Part shown: piece after piece, positions 1-9,138 of the stretch
Layout: every line of letters begins with the position of its first letter
Numbering within the stretch: the first letter of the stretch is position 1
NCBI RefSeq assembly: GCF_900292035.1
Contig: NZ_OMPO01000001.1
Span: 1,557,192-1,621,191, forward strand
Reading direction: 5' to 3'
Length of the DNA: 64,000 bases
Source of the DNA: Blastococcus sp. Marseille-P5729
Lineage (GTDB): Bacteria; Actinomycetota; Actinomycetes; Mycobacteriales; Antricoccaceae
The notes under the pieces: generated by a model
Seen by the model: only the letters and a program-made list of their open reading frames with translations
Told to the model about the DNA's origin: nothing
Databases searched by the model: none
Program-made: the position numbers and the translations under genes

Positions 1-677
1 AGCGCGGCCTTCGACCAGCTCGGAGGCATCTCTGAGGGCACTACCGAGCGCAGATAGTCTTCCATGAGCACGGCGTTGTAAGCCTGGATCGTCCCGCCGG
101 TAGTGTGAGCGCCGACGAGGCCGCGGTACTCGGTCCGGCCCGAGTCGGCCCCGATCAGCCGCACCCGGCCGGTCGGGCTGTGGAACAGTCCCCAGCCCCC
201 TGGCACGTAGGAGTACTGCTGCCAACTGCTCGACCCCGAGTCGCTATGATCGAGCACGAGCGACCCACCGATGTTGCGCAGCCGCCAACTGGTCACTGGG
301 CGGCCGCTGGGGGCGGTCGACGGCAGCGCGAGAGTTCCGCCGGACCATACCAGCGACATCCCGGCGACTGGATCGACCGTTGCCTGTCCACTTTGGGCCG
401 TCGACAGGCGGACCTTGATATCCCAGTTCGGCTGGCTGGTCAGCGCGGTACCCGGGTAGTAGAAAGCCAGAATCTGTGCGGCACTGAGTCCCTGTGTGGC
501 AGCGCCGTATGCACCCCACTGGCTCATCCCACGGCCATGCCCGTAGCCATGGCCGCTGAGCTGAAAGGCCCCGTTGCTGGGGTAGTAGGTCTCGGCCGCA
601 AGCGCAGGCCGCGGCGCGAGCGTCAGGGTGCCGAAAGCGATGAGCAGCACGAGCAGCAGTTTGGCGAGAGCGCGCAT
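1..677 (-). CDS. SpoIID/LytB domain protein, C-terminus off the window
   Basis: Reading the minus strand from the ATG at 677 gives an uninterrupted frame to the window edge. It starts with a Sec signal peptide (MRALAKLLLVLL... ending APRPALA-AET). Mature residues then show the family hallmark SGHGYGHGRGMSQWGAYG and AAQILAFYYPGT, and later LMEDYLRSVVPSEMPPSW, the conserved LEDYLRGVVPxEMP block. SpoIID is a peptidoglycan lytic transglycosylase and LytB an amidase enhancer, so an extracellular wall role is likely; the exact reaction is inference. GGAGG lies upstream of the start. About 225 residues are visible. An amidase gene that might have worked with it is broken at 25.8-30.2 kb. Confidence 0.88.
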   Translation of the reverse strand, partial: MRALAKLLLVLLIAFGTLTLAPRPALAAETYYPSNGAFQLSGHGYGHGRGMSQWGAYGAATQGLSAAQILAFYYPGTALTSQPNWDIKVRLSTAQSGQATVDPVAGMSLVWSGGTLALPSTAPSGRPVTSWRLRNIGGSLVLDHSDSGSSSWQQYSYVPGGWGLFHSPTGRVRLIGADSGRTEYRGLVGAHTTGGTIQAYNAVLMEDYLRSVVPSEMPPSWSKAA

Positions 678-800
678 GGTCCGATGCCCCTCCGGCGGTC
701 CGCAGATCAGCCGCCTCACTAAACACTCCAGAATCACCCGTGACAGCGATCTCACTATCGCACGAGCGAGGCGATCGCGGGAGGGTGCGCGCGTGCGCGG

Positions 801-2810
801 CTACCAGGTGATCACGCGGCCCTGGTACCGATCCGGCAGCTCGGCAAGCACCGCCTCGAGGACTTCCGGCGCAACGACGATCACGTGTTCAGCACCGCCG
901 ATCTCGAACGTCTCGATCATCCGGTCCGCGACCTTCTCGTAGGAGAATCCCTGCCACCAGTCAGGACCACCGATGTCGATTCCGACGGCCGAAGCCTTGT
1001 CGCTCTTGACAGACCAGTCGCCGAGCATCGCGTGCATCCAGTGATCATCCAGAACCGAATAGCCGTCATGGGGCTGGATAGCGTAGTAGGTCACGCTGCC
1101 CTTCGGATACTCCTTGGCGACCTCGTACGCCAACACAATCCGATGCGAGGCGATCCGGAACGACGTGTCGGCGTTGATCACCGAACGCAGGGCCACGGCC
1201 TTGCTCGTATCGCCAAACCATGAGGTGAACCCGTTTGCGATGCCGCCGTAGACCGTGATCATGAAACCCATCGCCCCGATGAGGGCGAGAGCACTCCATC
1301 GTTTGGCCCCACTGGCCGCCATCAGCGGTGGTCGTACAAGCCTGGCTGCTCCTAGGGCGACGAAAGCGACCAGCGCGATCTGCACGCCGATGCCCAGTTT
1401 CCAGAAGTAATAGGAGAGCTGACCGTCGGCGATCAGCTGGTAGCCCGCGAGTACGCTCAGACCCGCCAGCAGCCCAACTAGGCTCCACGACTGGACGCCG
1501 TAGCGGTGGCGCACTCCGTATGACCAGCCCGCGACGACGCGCGGCTGGTAGGCGGCCATGAAGATCGCCAGCGCGAGCAGTCCGACGGTATGCGAGAACT
1601 GCGCGTCGATAGCGTCACCAGGCAGGGTCAACGTGCTACCCACGTCATATCCCGTGATCGTCAGCCCGATCTTCACCAGACAGGCAAGCAGCAGCGCGCC
1701 GATCGCCACCGTACTTGCCCAGTGGCGACGGAAGCCAAACCGCGTGCGCGGATCGCGCACGAGCGCAACCGCGAGGATCAGCCCCGCCCAGGGACCGATC
1801 AGCGGCCAGGCTCCCGTGGTGGCCACGACCAGACCGGCGGCCGGTGCGAGCACGACCGGGTGCCAGGGATCTGGGTGCGGCACGATGATCAGCACCATCA
1901 ACGCGATCGTGACACCAGCGAACCCGACGTTCAGGTGTCCACGCATCAGGGATGAACCGCCCGGTCCGAGGGTCATCAAGGCGATCGCAGCCACGCTCAG
2001 CGTGATCGCCACCAACGGGTGCCGACGCAGCCCGGGGACCTGGACGACACCGGCTACGAGCAGCGCGGTCACCGCGACATATAGCGCTCCATAGGTATTG
2101 CTGTAGAGCACCACCTCGGCGATCGGCTCACGCGCCTCGGGGCCGACGCGTAACTCGGTGAGCCCGTTCATGAGCGAGTGCATGTACTGCGAGTAGGGGG
2201 CGTAGAAGAGGAGGGAGCCGTCGAAACCGGACTCTGCAGGCGGCAACTGGCCGAGCAGCCGTTGCAGGTAGATCATGCTGAAATGGCCTGCCTGGTCCCA
2301 CCCGAGCATGAGGCGGGACATCTGTTCGACGCCATCGTTCCCGCGCACGAACGGCCACGAGAGCCAGCCGGCCGCAGCCGCCCCAGCCGGAATCATCAGA
2401 TCGAGCCAATGAGGCCGCGGCAGGTACCGCTCTACCAATGCCTTGCCGCGTAACGCGTCGACTACAACGAAGTACACCAGCGCGCCAAGAGCGATGCCCA
2501 CCAGCAGGCGTACCCGACCAAGTGTGCCGAAGACGTCGGGCATCCACCAGGTAGCCCCGTACCAACCGATGACGACTGAGCCGTTGATCAACAACCGCCG
2601 GCTCAGTAGCTGCGAGGAGGGGAACAGCACCAGGAGCAGAGCTGTGACCGTCACGGAAATCGCGGGCATGGGCTGCAGACTCGCGGCCACGAGGAACACT
2701 AACGCGACCGCCAGACCGGCCAGCGCGGCTAGCGCAACCGGAACGCTGGGGGCACGCGTGTTCCGCTCGACGGTTGTCGAGCCTGATCGTCTTTCCTCTC
2801 GTGTCGGCAC
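801..2810 (-). CDS. large polytopic membrane protein, GT-C-like, function unknown
   Basis: 669 residues with a GTG start. A short basic N-terminus is followed by about a dozen hydrophobic segments, then an extracytoplasmic C-terminal domain of roughly 130 residues rich in W, D and Y. A large loop after the fifth or sixth segment contains GNDGVEQMSRLMLGWDQAGH. Such loops between the first helices with acidic residues recall GT-C glycosyltransferases that use polyprenyl-phosphate sugars, as in mycobacterial arabinosyltransferases, but I see no definite family motif. It is 123 bp upstream of the SpoIID-like gene on the same strand and divergent from the glycan genes beginning at 3126. A role in envelope polysaccharide assembly is inferred from context only. 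Confidence 0.7.
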   Translation of the reverse strand: MPTREERRSGSTTVERNTRAPSVPVALAALAGLAVALVFLVAASLQPMPAISVTVTALLLVLFPSSQLLSRRLLINGSVVIGWYGATWWMPDVFGTLGRVRLLVGIALGALVYFVVVDALRGKALVERYLPRPHWLDLMIPAGAAAAGWLSWPFVRGNDGVEQMSRLMLGWDQAGHFSMIYLQRLLGQLPPAESGFDGSLLFYAPYSQYMHSLMNGLTELRVGPEAREPIAEVVLYSNTYGALYVAVTALLVAGVVQVPGLRRHPLVAITLSVAAIALMTLGPGGSSLMRGHLNVGFAGVTIALMVLIIVPHPDPWHPVVLAPAAGLVVATTGAWPLIGPWAGLILAVALVRDPRTRFGFRRHWASTVAIGALLLACLVKIGLTITGYDVGSTLTLPGDAIDAQFSHTVGLLALAIFMAAYQPRVVAGWSYGVRHRYGVQSWSLVGLLAGLSVLAGYQLIADGQLSYYFWKLGIGVQIALVAFVALGAARLVRPPLMAASGAKRWSALALIGAMGFMITVYGGIANGFTSWFGDTSKAVALRSVINADTSFRIASHRIVLAYEVAKEYPKGSVTYYAIQPHDGYSVLDDHWMHAMLGDWSVKSDKASAVGIDIGGPDWWQGFSYEKVADRMIETFEIGGAEHVIVVAPEVLEAVLAELPDRYQGRVITW

Positions 2811-3125
2811 CGCATGAGCCTACGGGACCCGTGCGGCCGGGGGCGCCCCGGTCTCACATGACGTCGCGCAGCTCGCGCGCGGCGCGGCTGTGGCCGATAC
2901 GCCAACACGGACGCGGAACACGCCGAAAGCGAGGGCTCACGGTCACCCGGGCCCCTGCGATTACACTAAACCGGGCTGGCCTCAGCTGGCCATCGAATCC
3001 CACCACCCGCCCATCGGCTCAGCCGTCGACGCCGCTCCGACGTCTCATCGGACAGGACCTCCCACACATTGATCGAGGACCTGTCACCACGGCTGACCAT
3101 GCGATGACACTCGGAGGATGAGCCG
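2811..3125. other. intergenic region between divergent genes
   Basis: 315 bases separate the divergent membrane protein and GT2 genes. Both promoters should lie here. Short open frames are present but none has a ribosome site together with convincing composition. The only clear signal is the CGGAGG ribosome site just before the GT2 start at 3126. I see no strong palindrome. Confidence 0.5.
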
Positions 3126-4073
3126 ATGCACGCCGGAGTGCCTGTAGCGGTGGTCGTACCCGCCTTCAACGAGCAGCTGCTGATCACCCGCGCCGTGGAG
3201 ACTGTGCCGGAGATCGTCGATTACATCATCGTCGTGAACGACGGGAGCTCCGATGAGACGGGGCCGATACTCGACCGCCTCACCGCGAGCGAGCCGCGGT
3301 TGACGCCGATCCATCTGACCCCTAACCGTGGAATTGGAGGGGCGCTAAAGGCGGGCTATCGATATGCCCTCGACCACACAGATGCGCAGATAATCGGCAC
3401 TCTGGCCGGTGACGCGCAATGCGATCCGACCTACATCCCCGAGATGCTCGAGGTCTTCACCCGAGAGCAGCTCGACTTCGTCAAGGCGACCCGCTTTCGC
3501 CACAAGGAAGCGTTACGTGCGATGCCGACCTACCGAGGAATCGGCAACCGGGTTATCACTGTCCTCACCAGCATCTCGACTGGTTACTACAACCTCACCG
3601 ACTCACAGAACGGTTACGGGTTCTTCTCTCGTGGGGTCTTCGAACGCCTGGACTGGGATCTCGTGGGCGAACGATACGACTACGAGAACACTATGCTCAC
3701 GGCCTTGGCCCGGCTGGATGCGAAGCTACTGGAGGTCGGCGTGCCAGCGATCTATGGTCAGGAGACCTCGACGATCAAGTTCCTCCCGACGACGGTTCGG
3801 GCGTTGAAGGCCGTCTCGTCCGGCTTCGCCCAGCGGTATGCCCAACATGCGCGAACCGCCGGGCTCGATGCCTTCACCGGGCTCATCGCCGCGGGGGCCA
3901 GCCTGAACACCGTGGGCGCTGCGGTGGCCGGCTCCGGAGTCCTGGGCCGACGCGCTTCCTGGCGCAGAAGCGGGTTCACCCTAGCCGCCGCTGGGACCGC
4001 AGCCCTCGTAGCCGGCATCGGGGTCGATGCTCGGAATGTCCAACGGCGGCGGCGCTGCGGGCGGTCAGTGTGA
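3126..4073 (+). CDS. family 2 glycosyltransferase (polyprenol-phosphate sugar type)
   Basis: 315 residues; ATG preceded by CGGAGG. The GT-A nucleotide-sugar fold is evident: VVVPAFNEQ near residue 9, VVNDGSSDET near 37, and the metal-binding region as LAGDAQCDP near 97, where D-A-Q replaces the usual DxD. The C-terminal 60 residues are hydrophobic and alanine/glycine rich, compatible with one or two membrane segments. DPM1/UgtP-like enzymes move a sugar from a nucleotide donor to a lipid phosphate or lipid-linked glycan at the inner membrane face. As first gene of a plus-strand run of sugar genes (3.1-9.1 kb) it is likely to start or extend a lipid-linked glycan. Acceptor and donor cannot be deduced. 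Confidence 0.85.
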   Translation: MHAGVPVAVVVPAFNEQLLITRAVETVPEIVDYIIVVNDGSSDETGPILDRLTASEPRLTPIHLTPNRGIGGALKAGYRYALDHTDAQIIGTLAGDAQCDPTYIPEMLEVFTREQLDFVKATRFRHKEALRAMPTYRGIGNRVITVLTSISTGYYNLTDSQNGYGFFSRGVFERLDWDLVGERYDYENTMLTALARLDAKLLEVGVPAIYGQETSTIKFLPTTVRALKAVSSGFAQRYAQHARTAGLDAFTGLIAAGASLNTVGAAVAGSGVLGRRASWRRSGFTLAAAGTAALVAGIGVDARNVQRRRRCGRSV

Positions 4074-4177
4074 CTTTGCGCAGAGTGGCCGGGTGCAGCA
4101 GCAATGCGTGCGCCGCGCGGAGTAGCCTGTTGGGTTGACGCACCGCATCGCCGACAGAATCCCGGGGACCCCATCGC

Positions 4178-5311
4178 ATGTCCGACACCGTCGCACTTGG
4201 CCAGCCGACCGTTGGCCAGGAAGAACTCGACGCGATAGCCGACGTCTTCAAGTCCGGCTGGATCGCCGGCAACGGCCCGACCTCACGACGGTTCGAGGCC
4301 GCGTTCTCCGCTGCGACCGCCTCCGAGCACACGCTCGCAACGAGCAACTGCACTACTGCGCTTCAACTAGCTTTCCACTGCCTTGGCGCGGGCGCCGGCG
4401 ACGAGGTGCTGGTGGCCGACTACACCTTTCCTGCCACTGGCCATGCCGTGATGCACACCGGCGCGACGCCGGTGTTCGTCGACGTCCTACCCGATACTGC
4501 TTGCATCGATCCCCAGGCTCTCGAAGCCGCCATCACTGACCGGACCGTCGGCATCGCGGCCGTCGACTATGCCGGCCAGACTGCGGACTTCGATCTGCTC
4601 GAGCGGATCGCAAGCAAGCACGGCTTGTGGCTGGGAGAGGACGCCGCCCCGGCCGCAGGCGCGATGCACAACGGCCGACCCGCGGGATCGTTTGGCGATG
4701 CCGGGTGCTTCTCGTTCCACGGCCGTAAGGGAATCACATCCGGCGAGGGCGGCGCACTGACCACCAGCCACGCTGACCTCGACGCGAAGGCTCGGAAACT
4801 GCATGCCTTCGGTATCGAGAGCGCGCTCTCACGTGCGGCGTCGAATGATCTGCCGATACCGCAGTTCGATGAGCTCGGATTCAACTACAAGCTGTCGGAC
4901 ATCGCCGCGGCAATCATGCTGGTGCAGCTCGAACGGATGCCCACTCTGATCGCCAATCGGACACGCGTCGCCGAGCGCTACAGCGACGAGCTGGCGGACA
5001 ACGATCTGGTCACCCTGCCGGTCACTCGGCAAGGGAATGTGCACGTGTGGCAGGCCTACACGCTCACGCTCGATCCGACGGTGCACCGTGGCGAGCTCGC
5101 TCGGATGCTGCGTGAACAAGGCATACAGTGCAACATCGGAACCTATGCTTCACATCTGCAACCGCTGTACGGGTTCGCGCAGCAGTGCCCGGTGTCGGCC
5201 GACCTCTTCGAGCGGCACTTCACGATCCCCATGCACGCCAACCTGCGGGACGACGAGATCGAGCGTGTTCTCAACGTCTTGAAAACCTCCCTGCCCAAGG
5301 CCCGCGCCTAG
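4178..5311 (+). CDS. DegT/DnrJ/EryC1/StrS sugar aminotransferase
   Basis: 377 residues, normal length for this PLP family. Visible landmarks: SGWIAGNGPTSRRFE near the N-terminus, the ADYTFPATGHAVMHTGATPVFVDV block, GEDAAPAAGA with the PLP-contacting Asp, and FHGRKGITSGEGG carrying the Schiff-base lysine (about residue 186). These enzymes transaminate keto-sugar nucleotides with glutamate. It sits between the GT2 and the epimerase, followed by a hexapeptide acyltransferase, so a plausible product is an amino sugar that is then N-acetylated. It is one of two DegT proteins in the locus; the other is at 16.0-17.1 kb. Substrate is inferred. Confidence 0.9.
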   Translation: MSDTVALGQPTVGQEELDAIADVFKSGWIAGNGPTSRRFEAAFSAATASEHTLATSNCTTALQLAFHCLGAGAGDEVLVADYTFPATGHAVMHTGATPVFVDVLPDTACIDPQALEAAITDRTVGIAAVDYAGQTADFDLLERIASKHGLWLGEDAAPAAGAMHNGRPAGSFGDAGCFSFHGRKGITSGEGGALTTSHADLDAKARKLHAFGIESALSRAASNDLPIPQFDELGFNYKLSDIAAAIMLVQLERMPTLIANRTRVAERYSDELADNDLVTLPVTRQGNVHVWQAYTLTLDPTVHRGELARMLREQGIQCNIGTYASHLQPLYGFAQQCPVSADLFERHFTIPMHANLRDDEIERVLNVLKTSLPKARA

Positions 5312-5355
5312 TCCCGACCTGCCAACATCGGCTCGACTGGAGAAAGACAACAACC

Positions 5356-6294
5356 ATGGCTGAGAAAACCGTCTTGTTCACCGGCGGCGCCGGATTCATC
5401 GCCGCGTACACGATTCCTATGCTCCTGGAGAAGGGCTACAAGATTCGTGTCCTCGACAACATGACCCGCGGTGATCGAGACCGGATGAACGAGCTCGCCC
5501 AGACCGGCAACGTCGAGCTCATCGAGCGCGACGTACGGTACGGTGGCGCCGTACGTGAGGCCATGCGCGGCTGCACCCACGCCATCCACTTCGCAACCGT
5601 GTCGATCAACAAGTCGCAGGCTGATCCGCATGAGTCTATCGATATCAACATGATCGGCAATCACAACGTTTTCGCCGCCGCTGCCGACGAGGGCGTCGAA
5701 CGGCTCGTGTTCGCCTCGTCAGCGTCGGTGTACGGCGATCCGGAGCACCTGCCGATGCACGAGGACGACAAGCTCAATCCGCTCACCCCGTACTGCATCA
5801 CCAAGCGGGCCGGTGAGGATCTGCTGGGCTTCTACCAGCGCCGGCAGGGCCTGACCTGGAATGCGCTGCGCTTCTTCAACGTGTACGGCCCCGGCCAGAA
5901 GACCGAGGCGTACTACACCTCAGTGATCAACCACTTCGTCAACCGGTTGCGTAACGGTGAAGCGCCGATCATTGATGGAGATGGCGAGCAGTCCATGGAC
6001 TTCATCCACGTTCGTGACATCGCGCGCTCCGTCGTCGCGGCCCTCGAGTCGGAGCAGTGGGGCAAGCCAATCAACATCGGAACCGGAATTGACACGTCGA
6101 TCGCGCAGTTGGCGAAGATTCTCATCGAGGCCGTGGGGGCCGACGTCGAGCCGCAGTTCAACCGGCGCGATGTGCTGGTCAGCCGTCGCGCGGCGGATAT
6201 TTCACGAGCCAAGGAGATGCTCGGCTGGGAGCCAACTATCGACGTGTACGACGGTATGACGGATCTGGTTCGCAACGACCAGTCCGCAGGCTAG
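5356..6294 (+). CDS. NAD-dependent epimerase/dehydratase (extended SDR)
   Basis: 312 residues starting at the ATG at 5356, chosen because GGAGAAAG lies just upstream and the Rossmann motif TGGAGFIAAY begins 8 codons later; the same frame is open further upstream but overlaps the DegT gene. The catalytic YxxxK is seen as YCITK (about residue 151). FASSASVYGDPE and LRFFNVYGPGQ are typical of GalE/RmlB-like enzymes acting on NDP-sugars. It lies 44 bp after DegT and 4 bp before the next start, so probably cotranscribed. Epimerase versus 4,6-dehydratase cannot be settled by eye. Confidence 0.88.
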   Translation: MAEKTVLFTGGAGFIAAYTIPMLLEKGYKIRVLDNMTRGDRDRMNELAQTGNVELIERDVRYGGAVREAMRGCTHAIHFATVSINKSQADPHESIDINMIGNHNVFAAAADEGVERLVFASSASVYGDPEHLPMHEDDKLNPLTPYCITKRAGEDLLGFYQRRQGLTWNALRFFNVYGPGQKTEAYYTSVINHFVNRLRNGEAPIIDGDGEQSMDFIHVRDIARSVVAALESEQWGKPINIGTGIDTSIAQLAKILIEAVGADVEPQFNRRDVLVSRRAADISRAKEMLGWEPTIDVYDGMTDLVRNDQSAG

Positions 6295-6298
6295 GTCC

Positions 6299-6763
6299 GT
6301 GGGCGTTCGCGAAGAGGGATTGCCGCCGAACCCGTACAATCCGCTGGCGTGGATCAGTGGCGACCCCGTGATCGGTGACGGCACCTGGATCGGCGCCTTC
6401 ACGGTGATCGACGGCAGCGGCGGGCTGAAGATAGGCAAGGGCTGCGATGTCTCGTGCGGCGCGCAGATCTATACGCACGCCTCGACCAAACGGTGCGTGA
6501 GCGGTCGCGCCTACAACACCGTCGATCGCGCTCCTACCCAGATCGGTGACTACGTGTTCGTTGGCGCGAACGCCGTGATCCAGATGGGTGTGACCGTCGG
6601 CGACCGGGCCGTCATCTCGGCCGGCGCGGTCGTCGCGAAGGACGTCCCTGCCAACACGCTGGTCTCCGGGATACCTGCCGAAGCTCGGGCGCATGTCGTG
6701 GTCGAGGATGGCAGGGTGACATTCGTACCCTTGGACCACAAGACATTGGCCCCCGAGGAGTAA
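6299..6763 (+). CDS. hexapeptide-repeat sugar acyltransferase (WlbB/WbbJ type)
   Basis: 154 residues; GTG start 4 bp after the epimerase stop. The sequence is a left-handed beta-helix: repeated hydrophobic-G-x steps such as VIGDGTWIGAFTVIDG, IGDYVFVGANAVIQ and VGDRAVISAGAVVAKD, ending in the LVSGIPAEAR cap typical of this superfamily. An HASTKR segment probably supplies the catalytic His. The closest functional analogues are WlbB/WbpD-like acetyl-CoA:amino-sugar-nucleotide N-acetyltransferases, which pair with a DegT aminotransferase as here. It differs from the LpxA-like acyltransferase at 14.3-15.0 kb in length and sequence, so the locus has two acyl-transfer systems. Confidence 0.82.
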   Translation: MGVREEGLPPNPYNPLAWISGDPVIGDGTWIGAFTVIDGSGGLKIGKGCDVSCGAQIYTHASTKRCVSGRAYNTVDRAPTQIGDYVFVGANAVIQMGVTVGDRAVISAGAVVAKDVPANTLVSGIPAEARAHVVVEDGRVTFVPLDHKTLAPEE

Positions 6764-6770
6764 CTCCCGC

Positions 6771-7967
6771 GTGCGTATCGCAGTCGTCAACAACTTCTTC
6801 CCTCCGCGTGTTGGTGGTAGTTCACACCTCTCTCACTCGCTTGCCGTCGGTTACGCCGAGCGCGGTCACGAAGTCATCGTGATCACGGCAGCCTACCCGG
6901 GCGCGCCACCGTACGAGGAGCAGGACGGCATCAAGATCTACCGTTTTCCGGCGATGGCAATGCCCAAGACCCGGTTGTCGGTGTCGTTCGACATGGCCTT
7001 TGCGACGCGCCCTACGCTTCGAGCTCGTACTAACCGTGTGCTGAAAGCCTTCGGTCCTGACGTCATCCACCAGCACGGGCAGTTCTTCGACCTCACCTGG
7101 AGCACCGGCCGCTGGGCGCGGGCCAACAACGTGCCGGTCCTACTGAGCGTGCACACTCGCCTGGAGAGCCCTGACAAGAACTACGAGAAGGTCTTTCGTG
7201 GTCTCGACGCGAGCATCGTGCGACCGACACTTAAGCGTTACCGACCCACCTTCGTGGTAATGGACGTGCTGATGGACCAGTACATCAAGGCGCGGTACCA
7301 CGGCGCGATAGGAGGTCTGGTGAACATTCCGGTCGGCGTAGAGCTCGACCGGTTCCGCGGCGGTGATCCCCAAGTCGTCCGCGAGCGGCACGGGTTGGCG
7401 GCGGACACGCCGTTGATCGCCTCGATCGGTCACGTCATTCAGCTTCGAGACCGGATCGCGCTGATCGAGGCGCTGCCGAAGGTCCGAGCCCACGTCCCGA
7501 ATGCGAAGCTCGCTGTCATCGGTGGCGTCTACTACGACCGCTACCTGACTCGTGCACAAGAACTCGGTGTTGACGACATGCTCATCAATACTGGTGCGGT
7601 GCCGCGTGACGACGTTCGCGACTACCTGGCGGCGGCAACGATCGAGTCGCACGAGCTCAACGGCTACGGATTCGGTACCGCGAGCCTTGAGGCGATGGGG
7701 GTAGGGGTCCCGATCGTCGCCGCGGTGCGCGGCGACAACTTCCCGGGAATCCCGCTCGTAGACGGCGAGAACATCTACCTGTTCGAGGTCGGCGACACCG
7801 ACCAGTTGGCCGAGAAGGTTGTACGTGCGCTCCAGAACCCAGCAGAGGCCCAAGCGATCGGTCGTCGTGGCGCCGACCTCGTCGAGCAACACTTCACGAT
7901 GAACGCGGTGCTCGATCAGCACCTTGAGACTCTCGGCAAGCTCAACGAGGCCACGGCCGGGTGCTGA
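6771..7967 (+). CDS. family 4 glycosyltransferase
   Basis: 398 residues, GTG start with 7 bp to the preceding stop. The GT-B fold is clear: N-terminal VNNFFPPRVGGSSH with the glycine-rich donor loop, IHQHGQFFD in the acceptor domain, VGVELDRFRGG at the domain hinge, and in the C-terminal half ASIGHVIQLRDR and GYGFGTASLEAMGVGVP, the EX7E-like element that binds the donor diphosphate. Retaining GT4 enzymes use NDP- or GDP-sugars and act in the cytoplasm on lipid-linked glycans. It is fifth in the plus-strand run. Donor unknown. Confidence 0.88.
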   Translation: MRIAVVNNFFPPRVGGSSHLSHSLAVGYAERGHEVIVITAAYPGAPPYEEQDGIKIYRFPAMAMPKTRLSVSFDMAFATRPTLRARTNRVLKAFGPDVIHQHGQFFDLTWSTGRWARANNVPVLLSVHTRLESPDKNYEKVFRGLDASIVRPTLKRYRPTFVVMDVLMDQYIKARYHGAIGGLVNIPVGVELDRFRGGDPQVVRERHGLAADTPLIASIGHVIQLRDRIALIEALPKVRAHVPNAKLAVIGGVYYDRYLTRAQELGVDDMLINTGAVPRDDVRDYLAAATIESHELNGYGFGTASLEAMGVGVPIVAAVRGDNFPGIPLVDGENIYLFEVGDTDQLAEKVVRALQNPAEAQAIGRRGADLVEQHFTMNAVLDQHLETLGKLNEATAGC

Positions 7968-7968
7968 G

Positions 7969-9138
7969 ATGACAGATCCGACGGCTGCCTCAGGCCCGGG
8001 CGAGGAGCACCGTGGCGAGGACCCAATCGGCCCCCAGTCGCCTACAGGACCCGCCCTTGACCGTCCCTCGCGATCCAGTGAGGCGACCGGTGGTGCACAG
8101 GATGCGGCCCAACTCTCACCACTCGACGAAGATGACGAGCCGGCTTCGTCCGAACCCAAGGTGTACCGTCACCCGCTTCTTCACAAACTGGTTATCATCG
8201 GGCGCATTGTGGTGGTGCTGGCCGTCGCCGGTGCCGTCACGTACACGATGGTCGCTCACTGGGGCGAGATCGTGCAGACCTTCAGGGTGCTGTCGTGGAA
8301 GTCCATGGTTGTCACGGTGCTCGCTATCGCGGCGTCAATGGCGTGCAGTGTGAAGGTGTGGCAGCACCTGCTCGAGGCGATGGGCACCCAAATCCGCTTC
8401 GGGCACGCTGCCCAGGTCAACTTGGTCGGTCAGCTCGGCAAGTACCTTCCAGGTAGCGTCTGGGCGTTCGTGTTGCAGGCACAGCTTGGAAAGCAGTTCA
8501 AGATCCCTCGGGCTCGAGCGCTCGTCGCGCTACTGCTCGCGGCGGGCATGAGCATTGTGACGGCTGGCACGGTCGGCGCCCTCGCGGCCCCCTCGCTCAG
8601 CGAGACGTGGGGCGGCTGGGCATGGTTACTGCTGCTTGGGCCGCTTGGACTGGTGACTCTTGCCCCGCCTTTGTTGACCCGAATCGCGAATCTCGCCATC
8701 AGAGCGATGCGCCGTTTGGAACTAGATGCCAACCTGCGCGGCAAGCACGTGACGCTGGCCGCGCTCTGGTCCTTCGGCGCTTGGATCTTTCTTGGTCTGC
8801 ACATCTGGCTGCTCACCGGTTCGCTCGCCCGGCAGACGGTCGGCGGGTACGTTCTCTGCATGGCCGCGATCGCCCTCGCCATGGCGGCAGGCTTCGTGGC
8901 GTTCATACTGCCGTCAGGAATCGGGGTCCGAGAGGCAATCCTGGTCGCCGGGCTCTCACCCATTGCCAGCGTCAGCCAAGCCCTGGCGATCGCGCTGGCC
9001 TCACGTATCTTGTTCACCTTCGCGGATCTGCTGAGCGCCCTCGGCGGGCTGATCGCTTCGCGGATCACTCTGCGCACTCGCGCGGGTGGCCATATCGCGG
9101 AGACTCGAGCGCTCTCGGAGCACCGCGGTGGAAAGTAG
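7969..9138 (+). CDS. LPG-synthase-TM/flippase-like integral membrane protein
   Basis: 389 residues from the ATG at 7969, directly after the GT4 TGA. About 70 polar, low-complexity residues are followed by a core with about 8 membrane segments. The core shows the UPF0104 (lysylphosphatidylglycerol synthase TM region) pattern: QVNLVGQLGKYLPGSVW, PRARALVALLLAAGMS, and LPSGIGVREAILVAGL near the C-terminus. In glycan loci such proteins are often called flippase-like, though transport has rarely been shown. Its position at the end of the run suggests handling of the lipid-linked product. Its last 138 bp overlap the acpS-like gene on the opposite strand. Confidence 0.83.
   Translation: MTDPTAASGPGEEHRGEDPIGPQSPTGPALDRPSRSSEATGGAQDAAQLSPLDEDDEPASSEPKVYRHPLLHKLVIIGRIVVVLAVAGAVTYTMVAHWGEIVQTFRVLSWKSMVVTVLAIAASMACSVKVWQHLLEAMGTQIRFGHAAQVNLVGQLGKYLPGSVWAFVLQAQLGKQFKIPRARALVALLLAAGMSIVTAGTVGALAAPSLSETWGGWAWLLLLGPLGLVTLAPPLLTRIANLAIRAMRRLELDANLRGKHVTLAALWSFGAWIFLGLHIWLLTGSLARQTVGGYVLCMAAIALAMAAGFVAFILPSGIGVREAILVAGLSPIASVSQALAIALASRILFTFADLLSALGGLIASRITLRTRAGGHIAETRALSEHRGGK

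Noticed and set aside
244-726. 160-codon open frame on the minus strand at the left end
   Set aside because: It overlaps, in another frame, the SpoIID/LytB gene, whose motifs are unmistakable; the frame itself has Arg/Ala-rich shadow composition.
2890-3072. 60-codon frame in the 2.8-3.1 kb intergenic region
   Set aside because: No ribosome site, composition typical of random GC-rich DNA.
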